Below are positions 7,338-15,818 of a stretch of DNA of 37,635 nt, piece by piece. Position 1 is the stretch's first letter. Each line of letters begins with the position of its first letter. Source of the stretch: Burkholderiales bacterium (GTDB lineage Bacteria; Pseudomonadota; Gammaproteobacteria; Burkholderiales; Burkholderiaceae_C); assembly GCA_019509985.1 (NCBI GenBank), contig JAEKLF010000109.1:1-37635 (forward strand). Direction: 5' to 3'. A program made the translations under genes and the position numbers. The notes beneath the pieces are model-generated. The model saw only the letters and a program-made list of their open reading frames with translations. It had not been told where the DNA came from and did no database searches.

Positions 7338-8762
7338 ATGTCCGCGATCTTTCCTGCTTCCTCTTCCGCCGCACCGCATGACGACGAAGTTGCGCGGTTG
7401 CGCGTGCCACCGCACTCGGTCGAGGCCGAGCAGAGCGTGCTCGGTGGCCTGCTGATCGACAACTCCGCCTGGGACAAGGCCGCCGACCTGCTGACCGACA
7501 GCGACTTCTATCGCTTCGAGCACAAGCATGTGTATGCGGCCGTCGGCAAGCTCATCAACGCGGGCAAACCGGCCGACGTCGTCACCGTCTTCGACGAGCT
7601 GACCTCCGTCGGCCGCGCCGAGGAGTGTGGCGGCCTGGCCTATCTGAACGCGCTCGCGCAGAGCGTGCCCAGCGCCGCCAACCTGCGCCGTTATGCCGAG
7701 ATCGTTCGCGAGCGCGCCATCCTGCGCAAGCTCGTGGCCACCAGCGACGAGATCGCCACGGCCGCGATGAACCCGCAGGGCCGTGCCGTCACGCAGATCC
7801 TCGACGAGGCCGAGGGCAAGATCTTCCGCATCGGCGAAGAGGGTTCGCGCAGCCGCCAGGGTTTCCAGAGCATGGACCAGCTCGTCGTGCAGCTGATCGA
7901 CCGCGTCAACGAACTGGCCGAGAGCGGCGCGCAGGACGTGACCGGCGTGCGCACCGGCTTCTACGACCTGGATCGCCAGACCGCCGGCCTGCAGGGCGGC
8001 GACCTCATCGTGCTGGCCGCGCGCCCGTCGATGGGCAAGACCGCGTTCGCGGTCAACATCGCCGAGAACGTCGCCATCAACGAAGGACTGCCCGTCGTCA
8101 TCTACTCGATGGAAATGGGTGCGGCCCAGCTCGCGCTGCGGATGGTGGGCTCCATCGGCCGCATCGACCAGAGCCATCTGCGCACCGGCCAGCTGAAGGA
8201 CGACGAGTGGGGGCGCCTGTCCGAGGCCGTCGACAAGCTCGGCAAGGCCAGTATCTTCATCGACGAGAGCCCGGGCCTGTCGCCCAGCGAGGTGCGTGCC
8301 CGTGCCCGTCGCCAGGCGCGCATCTGCGGCCAGCTCGGCCTCATCGTCATCGACTACCTGCAGCTGATGAGCGGCAACGGCGGCGGCAGCGAAGAGAACC
8401 GCGCGACCGTGCTCGGCGAGATCTCGCGCGGCCTGAAGGCACTGGCCAAGGAGCTGAAGTGTCCCGTCATCGCGCTGTCGCAGCTGAACCGTTCGGTGGA
8501 GCAGCGGCCCGACAAGCGACCCATGATGTCCGACCTGCGCGAGTCCGGCGCCATCGAGCAGGATGCGGACATCATCATGTTCATCTACCGGGACGAGTAC
8601 TACACCAAGGACGAGTGCAAGGAACCGGGTGTCGCGGAGATCATCATTGCGAAACAGCGTAACGGCCCGGTGGGCACGGTGAAGCTGATGTTCCAGCGCA
8701 TGCACACCAAGTTCGAGAACCTTGCGCCGGGGTACGTGGGCGTGGAGCGGGACGAGTACTGA
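7338..8762 (+). CDS. dnaB: Replicative DNA helicase DnaB
   Basis: Hexameric 5'-3' helicase that unwinds DNA ahead of the replisome and binds DnaG primase. The 474-residue protein has the N-terminal DnaG-interacting domain (RVPPHSVEAEQSVLGGLLIDN), a linker, and the RecA-like motor with Walker A ARPSMGKTAFAVNIAENVA (Lys near 234), Walker B LIVIDYLQLMSG, SQLNRSVEQRPDKRPMMSDLRESGAIEQDAD and the late arginine-finger area. ATG at 7338 is preferred; TTG at 7326 would add four residues, and neither has a strong Shine-Dalgarno. There is no intein. It converges with the CHAT gene, with a shared hairpin between them. Confidence 0.97.
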   Translation: MSAIFPASSSAAPHDDEVARLRVPPHSVEAEQSVLGGLLIDNSAWDKAADLLTDSDFYRFEHKHVYAAVGKLINAGKPADVVTVFDELTSVGRAEECGGLAYLNALAQSVPSAANLRRYAEIVRERAILRKLVATSDEIATAAMNPQGRAVTQILDEAEGKIFRIGEEGSRSRQGFQSMDQLVVQLIDRVNELAESGAQDVTGVRTGFYDLDRQTAGLQGGDLIVLAARPSMGKTAFAVNIAENVAINEGLPVVIYSMEMGAAQLALRMVGSIGRIDQSHLRTGQLKDDEWGRLSEAVDKLGKASIFIDESPGLSPSEVRARARRQARICGQLGLIVIDYLQLMSGNGGGSEENRATVLGEISRGLKALAKELKCPVIALSQLNRSVEQRPDKRPMMSDLRESGAIEQDADIIMFIYRDEYYTKDECKEPGVAEIIIAKQRNGPVGTVKLMFQRMHTKFENLAPGYVGVERDEY

Positions 8763-8778
8763 CGAGCGACGGCTTCTG

Positions 8779-8815
8779 AAAAAGGGCCACTGATGCGCGA
8801 TCGCGTCAGTGACCC
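8779..8815 (-). terminator. Terminator of the CHAT operon (hairpin shared with the dnaB end)
   Basis: CACTGATGCG (8788-8797) pairs with CGCGTCAGTG (8802-8811) around a CGAT loop with a single G-T wobble, and flanking GGG/CCC extend it past one mismatch. Read on the minus strand it is followed by GGCCCTTTTTC, giving an intrinsic terminator for the leftward operon. On the plus strand only CCCTCTCGCTTTCT follows, so it may act weakly for dnaB. Confidence 0.75.
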
Positions 8816-8890
8816 CTCTCGCTTTCTGCGATCTGTGGAATTGCCGGCCCGCCGGTGAACTCCGGAGTGCTGGCATGCCGGGCTGACCCA

Positions 8891-11800
8891 TCATTTCGAC
8901 GCGCCAGGATCCCCCGTCAACACGAAGGCCGCCCACTTGAACGGGTCGGGATCCCGCCCGCGCGCATCGGCCTGGGCTGCTCGCAGTGCGGCGGCGGGGC
9001 CGAGGCCGTGGTCCAGCTGGGCGTAGAAGCTGCTCATCAGTGCCGCGGTGGCCGCGTCGTCGACCTTCCAGAGACTGGCCACGACGGCGGGGGCGCCGGC
9101 GTAGAGGAAGGCGCGGCTCAGGCCGACCATGTCGTCGCCGCGGCTCAGCGCGCCGAGCTCGGTCTGGCAGGCGCTCAGCACGACGAGGCTGGCCTGGTGC
9201 AGGTCCAGGCCGAAGACCTCGCGCACCTCAAGCATGCCGTCGCGGGCGGTGTCGAGGTCGTCGTCGCCGGCCAGCACCAGGCGCGAGAACAGCGGCGCCG
9301 CGGCGTTGAGCTGGCCATGTGCGGCGATGTGCAGCACGCCGGCGGTGCCGACGCGTTGGCGCAGCGCGGCCTCGCTGGCCGCGGCGCCGCTCAGCACCGT
9401 GCCGCCCAGCACGGCGGCCACCGCACGTGCCTCGGCCTCGGCCTGGCGCAGCGGCGGCAGCCCCGGCGCCTGAGCTTGGGCGAGCGCGAGCAGGGGCCCG
9501 CGCGCCGGCTTGCGCTTGGCCGCGAGGAAGGACAGCACGCTGGCACTGGGCAGTTGGAAGAGCTCGAACTGTTCGCCCAGCCAGGGCCCGGAGGCGCCGC
9601 CGCGCAGCGCCGCGAACGGCAGCAGGTGCAGCACGCCATGCGGCACGATGCCCAACCGCGCGGTCTGCAGGTGGGCGCGCAGCGGGTCGACCAGCAGGGC
9701 CGACAGCCGCTGCAGCACGGCCAGCGGCGGGTCGCCCGGCGCGCCCAGCGCCGCGCGCAAATCCTCGACGAGCGTGCGCAGTGCCGCCTCGCTAACAGGC
9801 AGCTCCACCGCGTGCAGTTCCTTCTTCGACAGCACGAAGGCGAGCACCGCGTCGGGCGTGACCAGGTAGGACAGCAGCGTGGTGTCGGCGTCGAGCAGGG
9901 CCTGCAGTTCGGCCAGCGTTGGCGGCGCGACGGTGACCAGCGACGCGTGCTCCGCATTGGCTGCCTTGAGGCCCAGCAGCGCTCGTTCATGCTCCTGCCG
10001 CTTCTGCGCCAGCTTGCGCTGCAGCTCGGGCAACGCCGCCTCGTCCCGTTGTGAGGCGGGCTTGACGCGCTGCTGGCCGATCAGGCGGTTCAGCGCGGCC
10101 ATCTCCAGGCGGATGCGCTGCTCCAGCGCGGCGCCGTCGTCGTTGCCGGTCTCAATGTGCACGCCGCCAAGCTGGTCGAGCAGGCTGCGGGCGCGCGAAC
10201 GCTCGGCCATCTCGAAGGCCTCGGCGGGTCGCTGCAACTTCAGCAGCAGGCGCGCGGCGCGCTGCTGCCTGTCCACGGCTCGGTCGGCTAGCGCGGTCTT
10301 GAACTCCTCGATGCCACCGGCACTGCGCACGTCCTCGTCGATGGCGATGGCCTGCAGGTAGGCCTCGGCGGCCTTGTCCAACCGGCCTTGCGCCTCCAGC
10401 ACGCGGGCGCTGCCTCCGAGGGCCATGGCCAGCGCTGCGCCCACGCCGGTGGTGCGCGCCAGCTCGGCGGCCTGGGCGAACTGGGCCAGCGCCTCGGACG
10501 GGTGGCCCAGCCGGGCCTGGACCTCGGCCAGCGCCAGCAGCGTGCCGCTCTCGCTGGCCCGGTCGCCGGCCTGCCGGTCCAGGGCCAAGGCCTCCTGCAG
10601 TACCGGCAATGCGGCGGCCGCGTCGCCCGATTCCGCCTGCACGCTGCCGAGGTTGGCCAGGCCGGTGCGCAGCAGCGGATCCTGTGTGCGGCGTTGCAGC
10701 GCCACCGCTTCCTGCAGCAAGGCCTTGGCCTCGGGAAAGGCCTTGCGCATGGCCTGAACGGCGGCCAGGTTGGTCAGCGTCTGCGCGCGGTTGACGCCAG
10801 GGCCGCGGAGCAAGGGCTGGTAGGCCGCAGCCGCCTCGTCCAGCCGGCCCAGGGCGACCAGCAGGCCGGCGATGTTGTTGCGCACCCGGTTCTGGTTGTC
10901 CAGGTCATCACGCTTCTCATAGGCGGCGAGCGCCAGCTCGAAGCGGCTCAGCGCCTGCGGCAGCCGGCCGGTGGCCATGTCGACCACGCCCATCAGGTTG
11001 ATGGCGTCGGTCTGCGACCGGCTGCCGGTCTCGCGCGCCAGCTGCAGGCCACGCCCCAGCGATTCCCGAGCGCGGTCATAGTCGCTGCGCATCACGTCGA
11101 CAAACCCCAGGGTGACGAGGGCCATCGCCTCGCCGGCGCGGTCGCCGCTGTCGGCAAACATCTGGCGCGCGGCGTCGCAGAGCTTGCGGGCGCCGGCCGC
11201 ATCGTTGGCCTGCAGCCGCGCCACGCAATCGTTGTGGCGGTCGTTGGCGGCGCTGGAACGCTCGCGCTGCCGCTCCGTGGGAGGCGCGGCGTGGTCGCCG
11301 CGCGCGACGCCGGCCTGGGCCTGTGCGAGCAGCGTGGTGGCGCGCTCGAGGCCCTGGGCGTCGCCCAGCGACTTGAACGCGGCGGCGGCTTGCTGCGCCG
11401 GATCGACGGCGAGGGCTGCCTTGCCGAGCACCAAGTGCATCTGCGCGACGAACTCCAGCGTGCGCGCCAGGCCATCGACGTCGGCCGCCTTGCGCCGCAG
11501 CGCCACCGCCTCCTCGAAGCGCTGCAGGGCCTGTGCAATCTGCTCGGGCGAGTTGCCGGTCTTGGCGCGGGCGGCGAGTGCGAAGGCGGCGTTGTGCAAT
11601 GCCTCGGCTTCGGCCTTCACGTCGCCGGCCGCCGTCTGCAGCGTGCGCTCGTCGCTGAAGGCTTTCTCGGCGTCGGCGTAGTGGCCCAGGTCGAGCTGGC
11701 TGAGGCCGATCTCGTGCAGCAGCAAGGCTTCGCCCTCGTTCTGGGTCGCGCGGTTGAGCGCGTGGGCGGCCTGCATGGCCTGCAGCGCCTGCGTGTGCTG

Positions 11801-12058
11801 GCCCTGCGCGCGCAGCACGATGCCGCGTGCGTACAGGGCCTCTTCCTCGGCGTTGTGGTCGCCACTGGCGTGGAAGAAGGCCAGCGCGCGGTCGAGCATG
11901 GTCAGCGCGCGGGCCGGGTCGCCGGCACGGTAGGTCGTGGCCGCCTCCAGGGTGAGCTGCTTGGCGGACTCGGGCGTTAGGGCCAGCTCCTGCGCGCCCA
12001 CGCTGCCGGCCAGCGCCAGCAGCATCAACGCCAGCGCCAGCTTAAGGTGCCTTGGCAT
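8891..12058 (-). CDS. Exported TPR-CHAT domain protein (caspase-like peptidase)
   Basis: A 1,055-residue protein. It begins MPRHLKLALALMLLALAGSVGAQ, a clear signal peptide with an AQ-type cleavage site, so it probably acts in the periplasm or outside. Residues about 30-650 are tandem helical TPR repeats rich in Ala/Leu with repeated A..Y..AL motifs. The last 330 residues form a CHAT domain: LGIVPHGVLHLLPFAALRG, then HIAAHGQL (catalytic His near 915) and VLSACQTELG (catalytic Cys near 964), then GLSRAFLYAGAPAVVASLW. Both dyad residues are present. CHAT domains are clan CD proteases, often with TPR or other sensor modules. Start at 12058 is preferred over an upstream in-frame start, because the extra 24 residues would bury the signal peptide. 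It overlaps the preceding FecR-like gene by 17 bases, implying translational coupling. Its substrate is unknown. Confidence 0.85.
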   Translation of the reverse strand: MPRHLKLALALMLLALAGSVGAQELALTPESAKQLTLEAATTYRAGDPARALTMLDRALAFFHASGDHNAEEEALYARGIVLRAQGQHTQALQAMQAAHALNRATQNEGEALLLHEIGLSQLDLGHYADAEKAFSDERTLQTAAGDVKAEAEALHNAAFALAARAKTGNSPEQIAQALQRFEEAVALRRKAADVDGLARTLEFVAQMHLVLGKAALAVDPAQQAAAAFKSLGDAQGLERATTLLAQAQAGVARGDHAAPPTERQRERSSAANDRHNDCVARLQANDAAGARKLCDAARQMFADSGDRAGEAMALVTLGFVDVMRSDYDRARESLGRGLQLARETGSRSQTDAINLMGVVDMATGRLPQALSRFELALAAYEKRDDLDNQNRVRNNIAGLLVALGRLDEAAAAYQPLLRGPGVNRAQTLTNLAAVQAMRKAFPEAKALLQEAVALQRRTQDPLLRTGLANLGSVQAESGDAAAALPVLQEALALDRQAGDRASESGTLLALAEVQARLGHPSEALAQFAQAAELARTTGVGAALAMALGGSARVLEAQGRLDKAAEAYLQAIAIDEDVRSAGGIEEFKTALADRAVDRQQRAARLLLKLQRPAEAFEMAERSRARSLLDQLGGVHIETGNDDGAALEQRIRLEMAALNRLIGQQRVKPASQRDEAALPELQRKLAQKRQEHERALLGLKAANAEHASLVTVAPPTLAELQALLDADTTLLSYLVTPDAVLAFVLSKKELHAVELPVSEAALRTLVEDLRAALGAPGDPPLAVLQRLSALLVDPLRAHLQTARLGIVPHGVLHLLPFAALRGGASGPWLGEQFELFQLPSASVLSFLAAKRKPARGPLLALAQAQAPGLPPLRQAEAEARAVAAVLGGTVLSGAAASEAALRQRVGTAGVLHIAAHGQLNAAAPLFSRLVLAGDDDLDTARDGMLEVREVFGLDLHQASLVVLSACQTELGALSRGDDMVGLSRAFLYAGAPAVVASLWKVDDAATAALMSSFYAQLDHGLGPAAALRAAQADARGRDPDPFKWAAFVLTGDPGASK

Positions 12059-13091
12059 GGGTGGCCTTGTCGCGGGCCTGGGCCGCGCTGGCGTTGTCGC
12101 CGAGCTTGGCGTAGAGCGCTGCCGCTTCATCGAACGATTTCGCCGCGTCGCTGCGCAGGCCGAACACGTCCAGGTAGAGGCCGCCCAGCGCCGCTTGCGC
12201 CTGGGCCTGGACCTCGATGTCGTTCGCGCTCGCGGCGGCCTTGGCCGCTTGCAGCCACTGCGCTTCGGCCAGCCGCGGCAGGCCCACGGATTGCTCCAAC
12301 GCGGCGGCGGCCAACTGCTCGATGGCCTCGGCTGCCAGGCCCTTGGTGGCCAGGAAATGCGCGGCCAGCAGCCGCGCGGCGTCGGGCGCCAGCTTCAGCG
12401 CGTTGATGCGGTCGAGGCCGGCGCGCACCTCGGCCGCGGCCAGCTCGGTCAGCAGCGTGAATCCCATGCCGGCGTCGGCCGCTTCGTCGGAGCTGCGCCC
12501 TGCGGCGGCGATGCTGACGCGGTAGCTGCCGCCCGGCTGCAGCGCCGGCGCGTCGGCGGGATAGGTCAGCGACGTGCTGCCCGCGGGCGCATTGGCGGAC
12601 CAGCTGACGCCTGGGCCCTTGACCGTCACGGTCACGCTGCCCGCGCCGTTAGGCACGCTCCAGCGCAAGACGGGGCGCGGCGACAGCAGGCGCGTGCGCC
12701 GCGGTGCGACGACGAAGGGCAGCTCATCACTGTCATCGCCGCGGGTGGCGGCGATCAGGCTGCCTTCGAACAGCAGCGCAGTCTTGTCAGGCACGGCGCA
12801 TGGCAGGCCGCTGAACCGACCTGGCGGCAGTTCGCGCAGCGTCAGGTCCGCGCAGGCCACGGTGGCGAGGCCGCCCACCGGCACGGACACCAGGTCGCCC
12901 CGGCGCAGCGCCGCACCGGGGCCGGTAGGGGCATTCATCGTCCAGCCCGCCCGGTGCAGCAGTACCGCACCACGCGTGGCGACCAGCAGGTGTGCGTCCT
13001 GGGCCGCAGGTGCCGGCGGCTGCGCGGGCGCCGGGCCGGTAGCGATCGTCAACGCGGCGGCCATGGCCGCCAACAGCGCTTGCGCTCTCAT
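12042..13091 (-). CDS. Exported FecR-like domain protein with helical C-terminal region
   Basis: A 349-residue protein starting MRAQALLAAMAAALTIATGPAPAQ, a signal peptide. Residues about 30-120 (LLVATRGAVLLHRAG, GAALRRGDLVSVPVGGLATVACADLTLRELPPG) resemble a FecR-type beta domain. It is followed by a short beta-sandwich-like part (PRPVLRWSVPNGAGSVTVTVKG to LQPGGSYRVSIAA) and Ala-rich paired helices from about 200 onward that look TPR-like. FecR domains usually sense or bind in the periplasm; here no anti-sigma segment or TM helix exists, so it is not a classical sigma regulator. GAGGAG upstream supports the ATG at 13091, which overlaps the stop of the preceding gene as ATGA; its own end overlaps the CHAT gene. 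The context suggests an envelope complex with the CHAT protein (inference). Confidence 0.75.
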   Translation of the reverse strand: MRAQALLAAMAAALTIATGPAPAQPPAPAAQDAHLLVATRGAVLLHRAGWTMNAPTGPGAALRRGDLVSVPVGGLATVACADLTLRELPPGRFSGLPCAVPDKTALLFEGSLIAATRGDDSDELPFVVAPRRTRLLSPRPVLRWSVPNGAGSVTVTVKGPGVSWSANAPAGSTSLTYPADAPALQPGGSYRVSIAAAGRSSDEAADAGMGFTLLTELAAAEVRAGLDRINALKLAPDAARLLAAHFLATKGLAAEAIEQLAAAALEQSVGLPRLAEAQWLQAAKAAASANDIEVQAQAQAALGGLYLDVFGLRSDAAKSFDEAAALYAKLGDNASAAQARDKATHAKAP

Positions 13092-14350
13092 CGTGGGGCT
13101 CCTCGCAGGCGTTCCTCGGCCAGGCTCAGCCAGACCGGCTCCACCACTTCGTTCGGGTCGGCCGCCAGCGCCACGCATTGCGTCCAGGCCTCCGCGGCGC
13201 CCCGGGCCTGCTCGTCGCTGGGGGGGCGGTGGGCTTCCAGCACCTGCGCCAGCAGGCATTGCGCTGCCGCGTGGCCTGCGGGTGGGATGGCGATGGCCTC
13301 CTTCAAGCCCTCTTCCGCCTGCAGCAGATGCCCGAGCTGCCACTGGGCCCAGGAGCGGTTCTTCAGCAGCGAATAGCGCACGCTGGCCTCGACCGGGTTC
13401 TTGGCCAGCGCGCGGCCGGTCAGGGCCAGCGCGCTCGCGCCGTCGCCCTTGCGCAGCAGGTAAAGCCGGGCGAGGTTGTTGTAGGCGGGGTAGTGCCCGT
13501 CGTTGAGGCGGATGGCGAGCTGGTACTCGGGGATGGCGAGGTCGAAGTCGAGCAGCTCCTCGTGCGCGACCGCGAGGTTGTAGTGCGCATCCGCCAGGCC
13601 GGGATCGAGGCGCACGGCGCGGTCGAACGCATCGCGCGCGGCGGCCACCTCGCCGTGCTGCAGCCGCTGCATGCCGCGGTCGCTGTACCAGCGCGCCAGG
13701 CGCGGCATGGCGCTCCACAGCGCCACGACGACGAGCAGCAGCGCCGCCGCGAGCAGCGTCTTCCAGGCCGGGTGGCGGGCCCGGGCGACGTGCAGCTGCC
13801 CGAGCAGGCTCTCCACCTTCTCGCTGCCGACCCGCGTGAAGGCGCTGCCGGCCAGCAGCGCCAGCACAGCCTGGGCGAAAGTGCTCAGCAGGCCGAGCAG
13901 GTCTGGCCGGCCGGCAAGCAGGCGCAGCGAGACGTCGGTGGCGAGCGAGACAGCGAGCGTGATGAGGGCGCCGGACAGCACCGGCCACAGCGGGTGCGGT
14001 GTGGGCTCCTCGGGCGCATCCAGCATCCACCACCAGGCGGCGGCCTCGGGCTGCAGCGCGTCGCGCCAGGCGGTGAATGCACCGAGGCCCGCCTGCGTAC
14101 CGAAGCGCTTCGCCCGCTCACGCAGCCTGGTGTCCTGCGCGGCCAACTGGCTCAGCGATTCGGCGCTGCGATCGGCGCCACCGGCAAGATCCGCGGCCAC
14201 GTCGTCACGGGCATGCGCCGCGGCGAACAGCATGTCCGACAGGTCGCCGCCGTCGGGCACTGCATCCAGCGCGTCCAGCGCCTGGACGTAGCGCGCGATG
14301 GCCGGTTGTTCCGGCGGCGATGAAGCATGGGAAAGGGGGAGAGCGGGCAT
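13088..14350 (-). CDS. Membrane protein with three TM helices and C-terminal TPR repeats
   Basis: A 420-residue protein with a soluble helical N-terminal part of about 120 residues. Three hydrophobic segments follow, near 121-142 (LWPVLSGALITLAVSLATDV), 151-173 and 197-217 (LLAAALLLVVVALWSAM). A TPR array lies from about 225 to 345 (AAARDAFDRAVRLDPGLADAHYNLAVAHEELLDFDLAIPEYQLAIRLN). It is the first gene of a three-gene leftward operon; its TGA overlaps the next ATG as ATGA. The function is not recognised; it may anchor or sense for the exported FecR-like and CHAT proteins (inference). MPALPLSH at 14350 is chosen over an Arg-rich upstream extension to 14389; neither has a strong ribosome-binding site. 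N-terminal orientation in the membrane cannot be decided from the charges. Confidence 0.72.
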   Translation of the reverse strand: MPALPLSHASSPPEQPAIARYVQALDALDAVPDGGDLSDMLFAAAHARDDVAADLAGGADRSAESLSQLAAQDTRLRERAKRFGTQAGLGAFTAWRDALQPEAAAWWWMLDAPEEPTPHPLWPVLSGALITLAVSLATDVSLRLLAGRPDLLGLLSTFAQAVLALLAGSAFTRVGSEKVESLLGQLHVARARHPAWKTLLAAALLLVVVALWSAMPRLARWYSDRGMQRLQHGEVAAARDAFDRAVRLDPGLADAHYNLAVAHEELLDFDLAIPEYQLAIRLNDGHYPAYNNLARLYLLRKGDGASALALTGRALAKNPVEASVRYSLLKNRSWAQWQLGHLLQAEEGLKEAIAIPPAGHAAAQCLLAQVLEAHRPPSDEQARGAAEAWTQCVALAADPNEVVEPVWLSLAEERLRGAPR

Positions 14351-14515
14351 CTCGTTGCGGCGGCTGGCACGCCGTGGCCGCGCCCGCAAGCGTCACGGCA
14401 CAGCAGGCGTAGCGCCAGACTACGTGAGCACAGGCCGGGTCGGCGTCCACAGTTCTGAGGACGAGGAGCCGGCCTTGCCTTGAGGCGACGTTCGGTGCGC
14501 CTGGCCGTGGTTGTC

Positions 14516-14544
14516 GGCATACCGCCGCCTTGGGGCGCTTTCAA
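14516..14544 (-). promoter_or_regulatory. Candidate promoter of the TPR-FecR-CHAT operon
   Basis: On the minus strand TTGAAA (14544-14539) and TATGCC (14521-14516) are 17 bases apart, about 165 bases upstream of the first gene. The -35 is good and the -10 poor. It lies 44 bases from the SOS box of the divergent gene, so LexA might affect it, but no second box is seen. Confidence 0.35.
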
Positions 14545-14587
14545 TGCCGCCGTGTAACAAAGGATCAGCAGCTGGAAGCTGGCTGAA

Positions 14588-14607
14588 TACTGTATATATT
14601 TACAGTA
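14588..14607 (+). promoter_or_regulatory. LexA (SOS) box
   Basis: Bases 14588-14607 read TACTGTATATATTTACAGTA. This fits CTGT-N8-ACAG and differs at one central base from the well-known enterobacterial LexA consensus. The perfect arms extend to 14587 and 14608 (ATACTGTA/TACAGTAT, 6-base spacer). The last A is the A of the ATG at 14607. A TATATT inside the box could be the -10 element, which would place transcription start at or near the ATG. Confidence 0.88.
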
Positions 14608-15731
14608 TGTCTCCCGCTCCCACCCGCATCGCCGCCGCCCAGCCCACGTTCGTCTCGCTCGACTCGATCAAGGGCCGCGGCAGCGCAACGGCCATGCCGC
14701 ATCGCTTCGAGCAGCACGAGCGCGAGCAGTACGACGACGGTTGGGGCTCGCTGGACCAGGACGCCGCCGAGGAGCATCTGCCGCCGGCCACCCAGGTCAT
14801 CGAGGAGTACGCCAAGAAGATCGTCTCCAGCAACCAGTCGCCGGACATCAGCTTCGACTACTCCATCAACCCCTACCGCGGTTGCGAGCACGGCTGCATC
14901 TACTGCTTCGCGCGGCCCACGCACAGCTATCTGAACCTGTCGCCGGGGCTGGATTTCGAGACGCGCATCGTCGCCAAGGTCAACGCGGCTGAGCGGCTGC
15001 GCGAGACGCTGGCGGGCGCCAGGTACGAGCCCCGCTCGCTGGTGCTGGGCACGGCCACCGATGCTTACCAACCCATCGAGCGCAAGCTCGGCATCACGCG
15101 GCGCATCGTCGAGGTGCTGGCCGAGACCAGCCACCCGTTCTCGGTCGTCACCAAGTCCAGCGGCATCGAGCGCGAGCTGGACCTGATCGCACCGATGGCC
15201 GCGCAGGGCCTGGTGTCGGTCTACCTGTCGGTGACGACGCTGGACAACGAGCTCGCCCGCATCCTGGAGCCGCGCGCGGCGGCGCCGGCGCGGCGGCTGC
15301 GCACGATCCAGGCCTTGGCCGAGGCCGGCGTGCCGGTGGGCGTCAGCGTGTCGCCCATCATTCCCTTCATCAACGAGCCCGAGCTGGAGCGCATCCTGGA
15401 AGCCGCTGCAGCGGCCGGCGCGAGTTCGGCCTTCAGCATCCCCGTGCGCCTGCCCTGGGAGGTGAACCCGCTGTTCCAGGACTGGCTGGCCCGCCACTTC
15501 CCCGACCGCGCCGAGCGCGTGATGGCGCGCATCCGCGAGATGCGCGGTGGCAAGGACAACGACGCGCGCTTCGGCACGCGCTTCACCGGCGAGGGCATCT
15601 GGGCCGACCTGCTGCGCGCGCGCCTGCGGCGGGCGGTGGCCAAGCTCGGACTTCGCACCGAGCGGCGGCCCGTGCAACTGGCGCTGTTCAAGAAGCCGAG
15701 GAAGCCGTCGGCGCAGGGCGATCTGTTCTAG
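14607..15731 (+). CDS. PA0069-type radical SAM protein, probable SOS-regulated gene
   Basis: A 374-residue radical SAM enzyme of the group annotated as SplB/photolyase-like (PA0069, Rv2578c). The motif KGRGS..AMPHRFE near the N-terminus and NPYRGCEHGCIYCFARPTH at 88-106 provide the CxxxCxxC cluster ligands (C93, C97, C100). TATDAYQPIERKLGITR, FSVVTKSSGIERELDLI and VSVSPIIPFINEPELERIL follow as barrel strands. Chemistry and substrate are unknown; despite the photolyase-like label the spore photoproduct role is not established for this group. From memory, PA0069 belongs to the P. aeruginosa LexA regulon, which agrees with the SOS box overlapping this start. No Shine-Dalgarno is available; a TTG at 14511 opens the same frame, but the box would then lie inside the gene. 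The 87-bp gap to the next gene shows no clear terminator. Confidence 0.9.
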   Translation: MSPAPTRIAAAQPTFVSLDSIKGRGSATAMPHRFEQHEREQYDDGWGSLDQDAAEEHLPPATQVIEEYAKKIVSSNQSPDISFDYSINPYRGCEHGCIYCFARPTHSYLNLSPGLDFETRIVAKVNAAERLRETLAGARYEPRSLVLGTATDAYQPIERKLGITRRIVEVLAETSHPFSVVTKSSGIERELDLIAPMAAQGLVSVYLSVTTLDNELARILEPRAAAPARRLRTIQALAEAGVPVGVSVSPIIPFINEPELERILEAAAAAGASSAFSIPVRLPWEVNPLFQDWLARHFPDRAERVMARIREMRGGKDNDARFGTRFTGEGIWADLLRARLRRAVAKLGLRTERRPVQLALFKKPRKPSAQGDLF

Positions 15732-15818
15732 CGATGGCAGCGCCTCAGCCGATGCGTACTTTCCAGGCTTGTGAGTCGCGAAGGTTGAAAGGGTCGGCGG
15801 CCGAGATCGACACCACGC

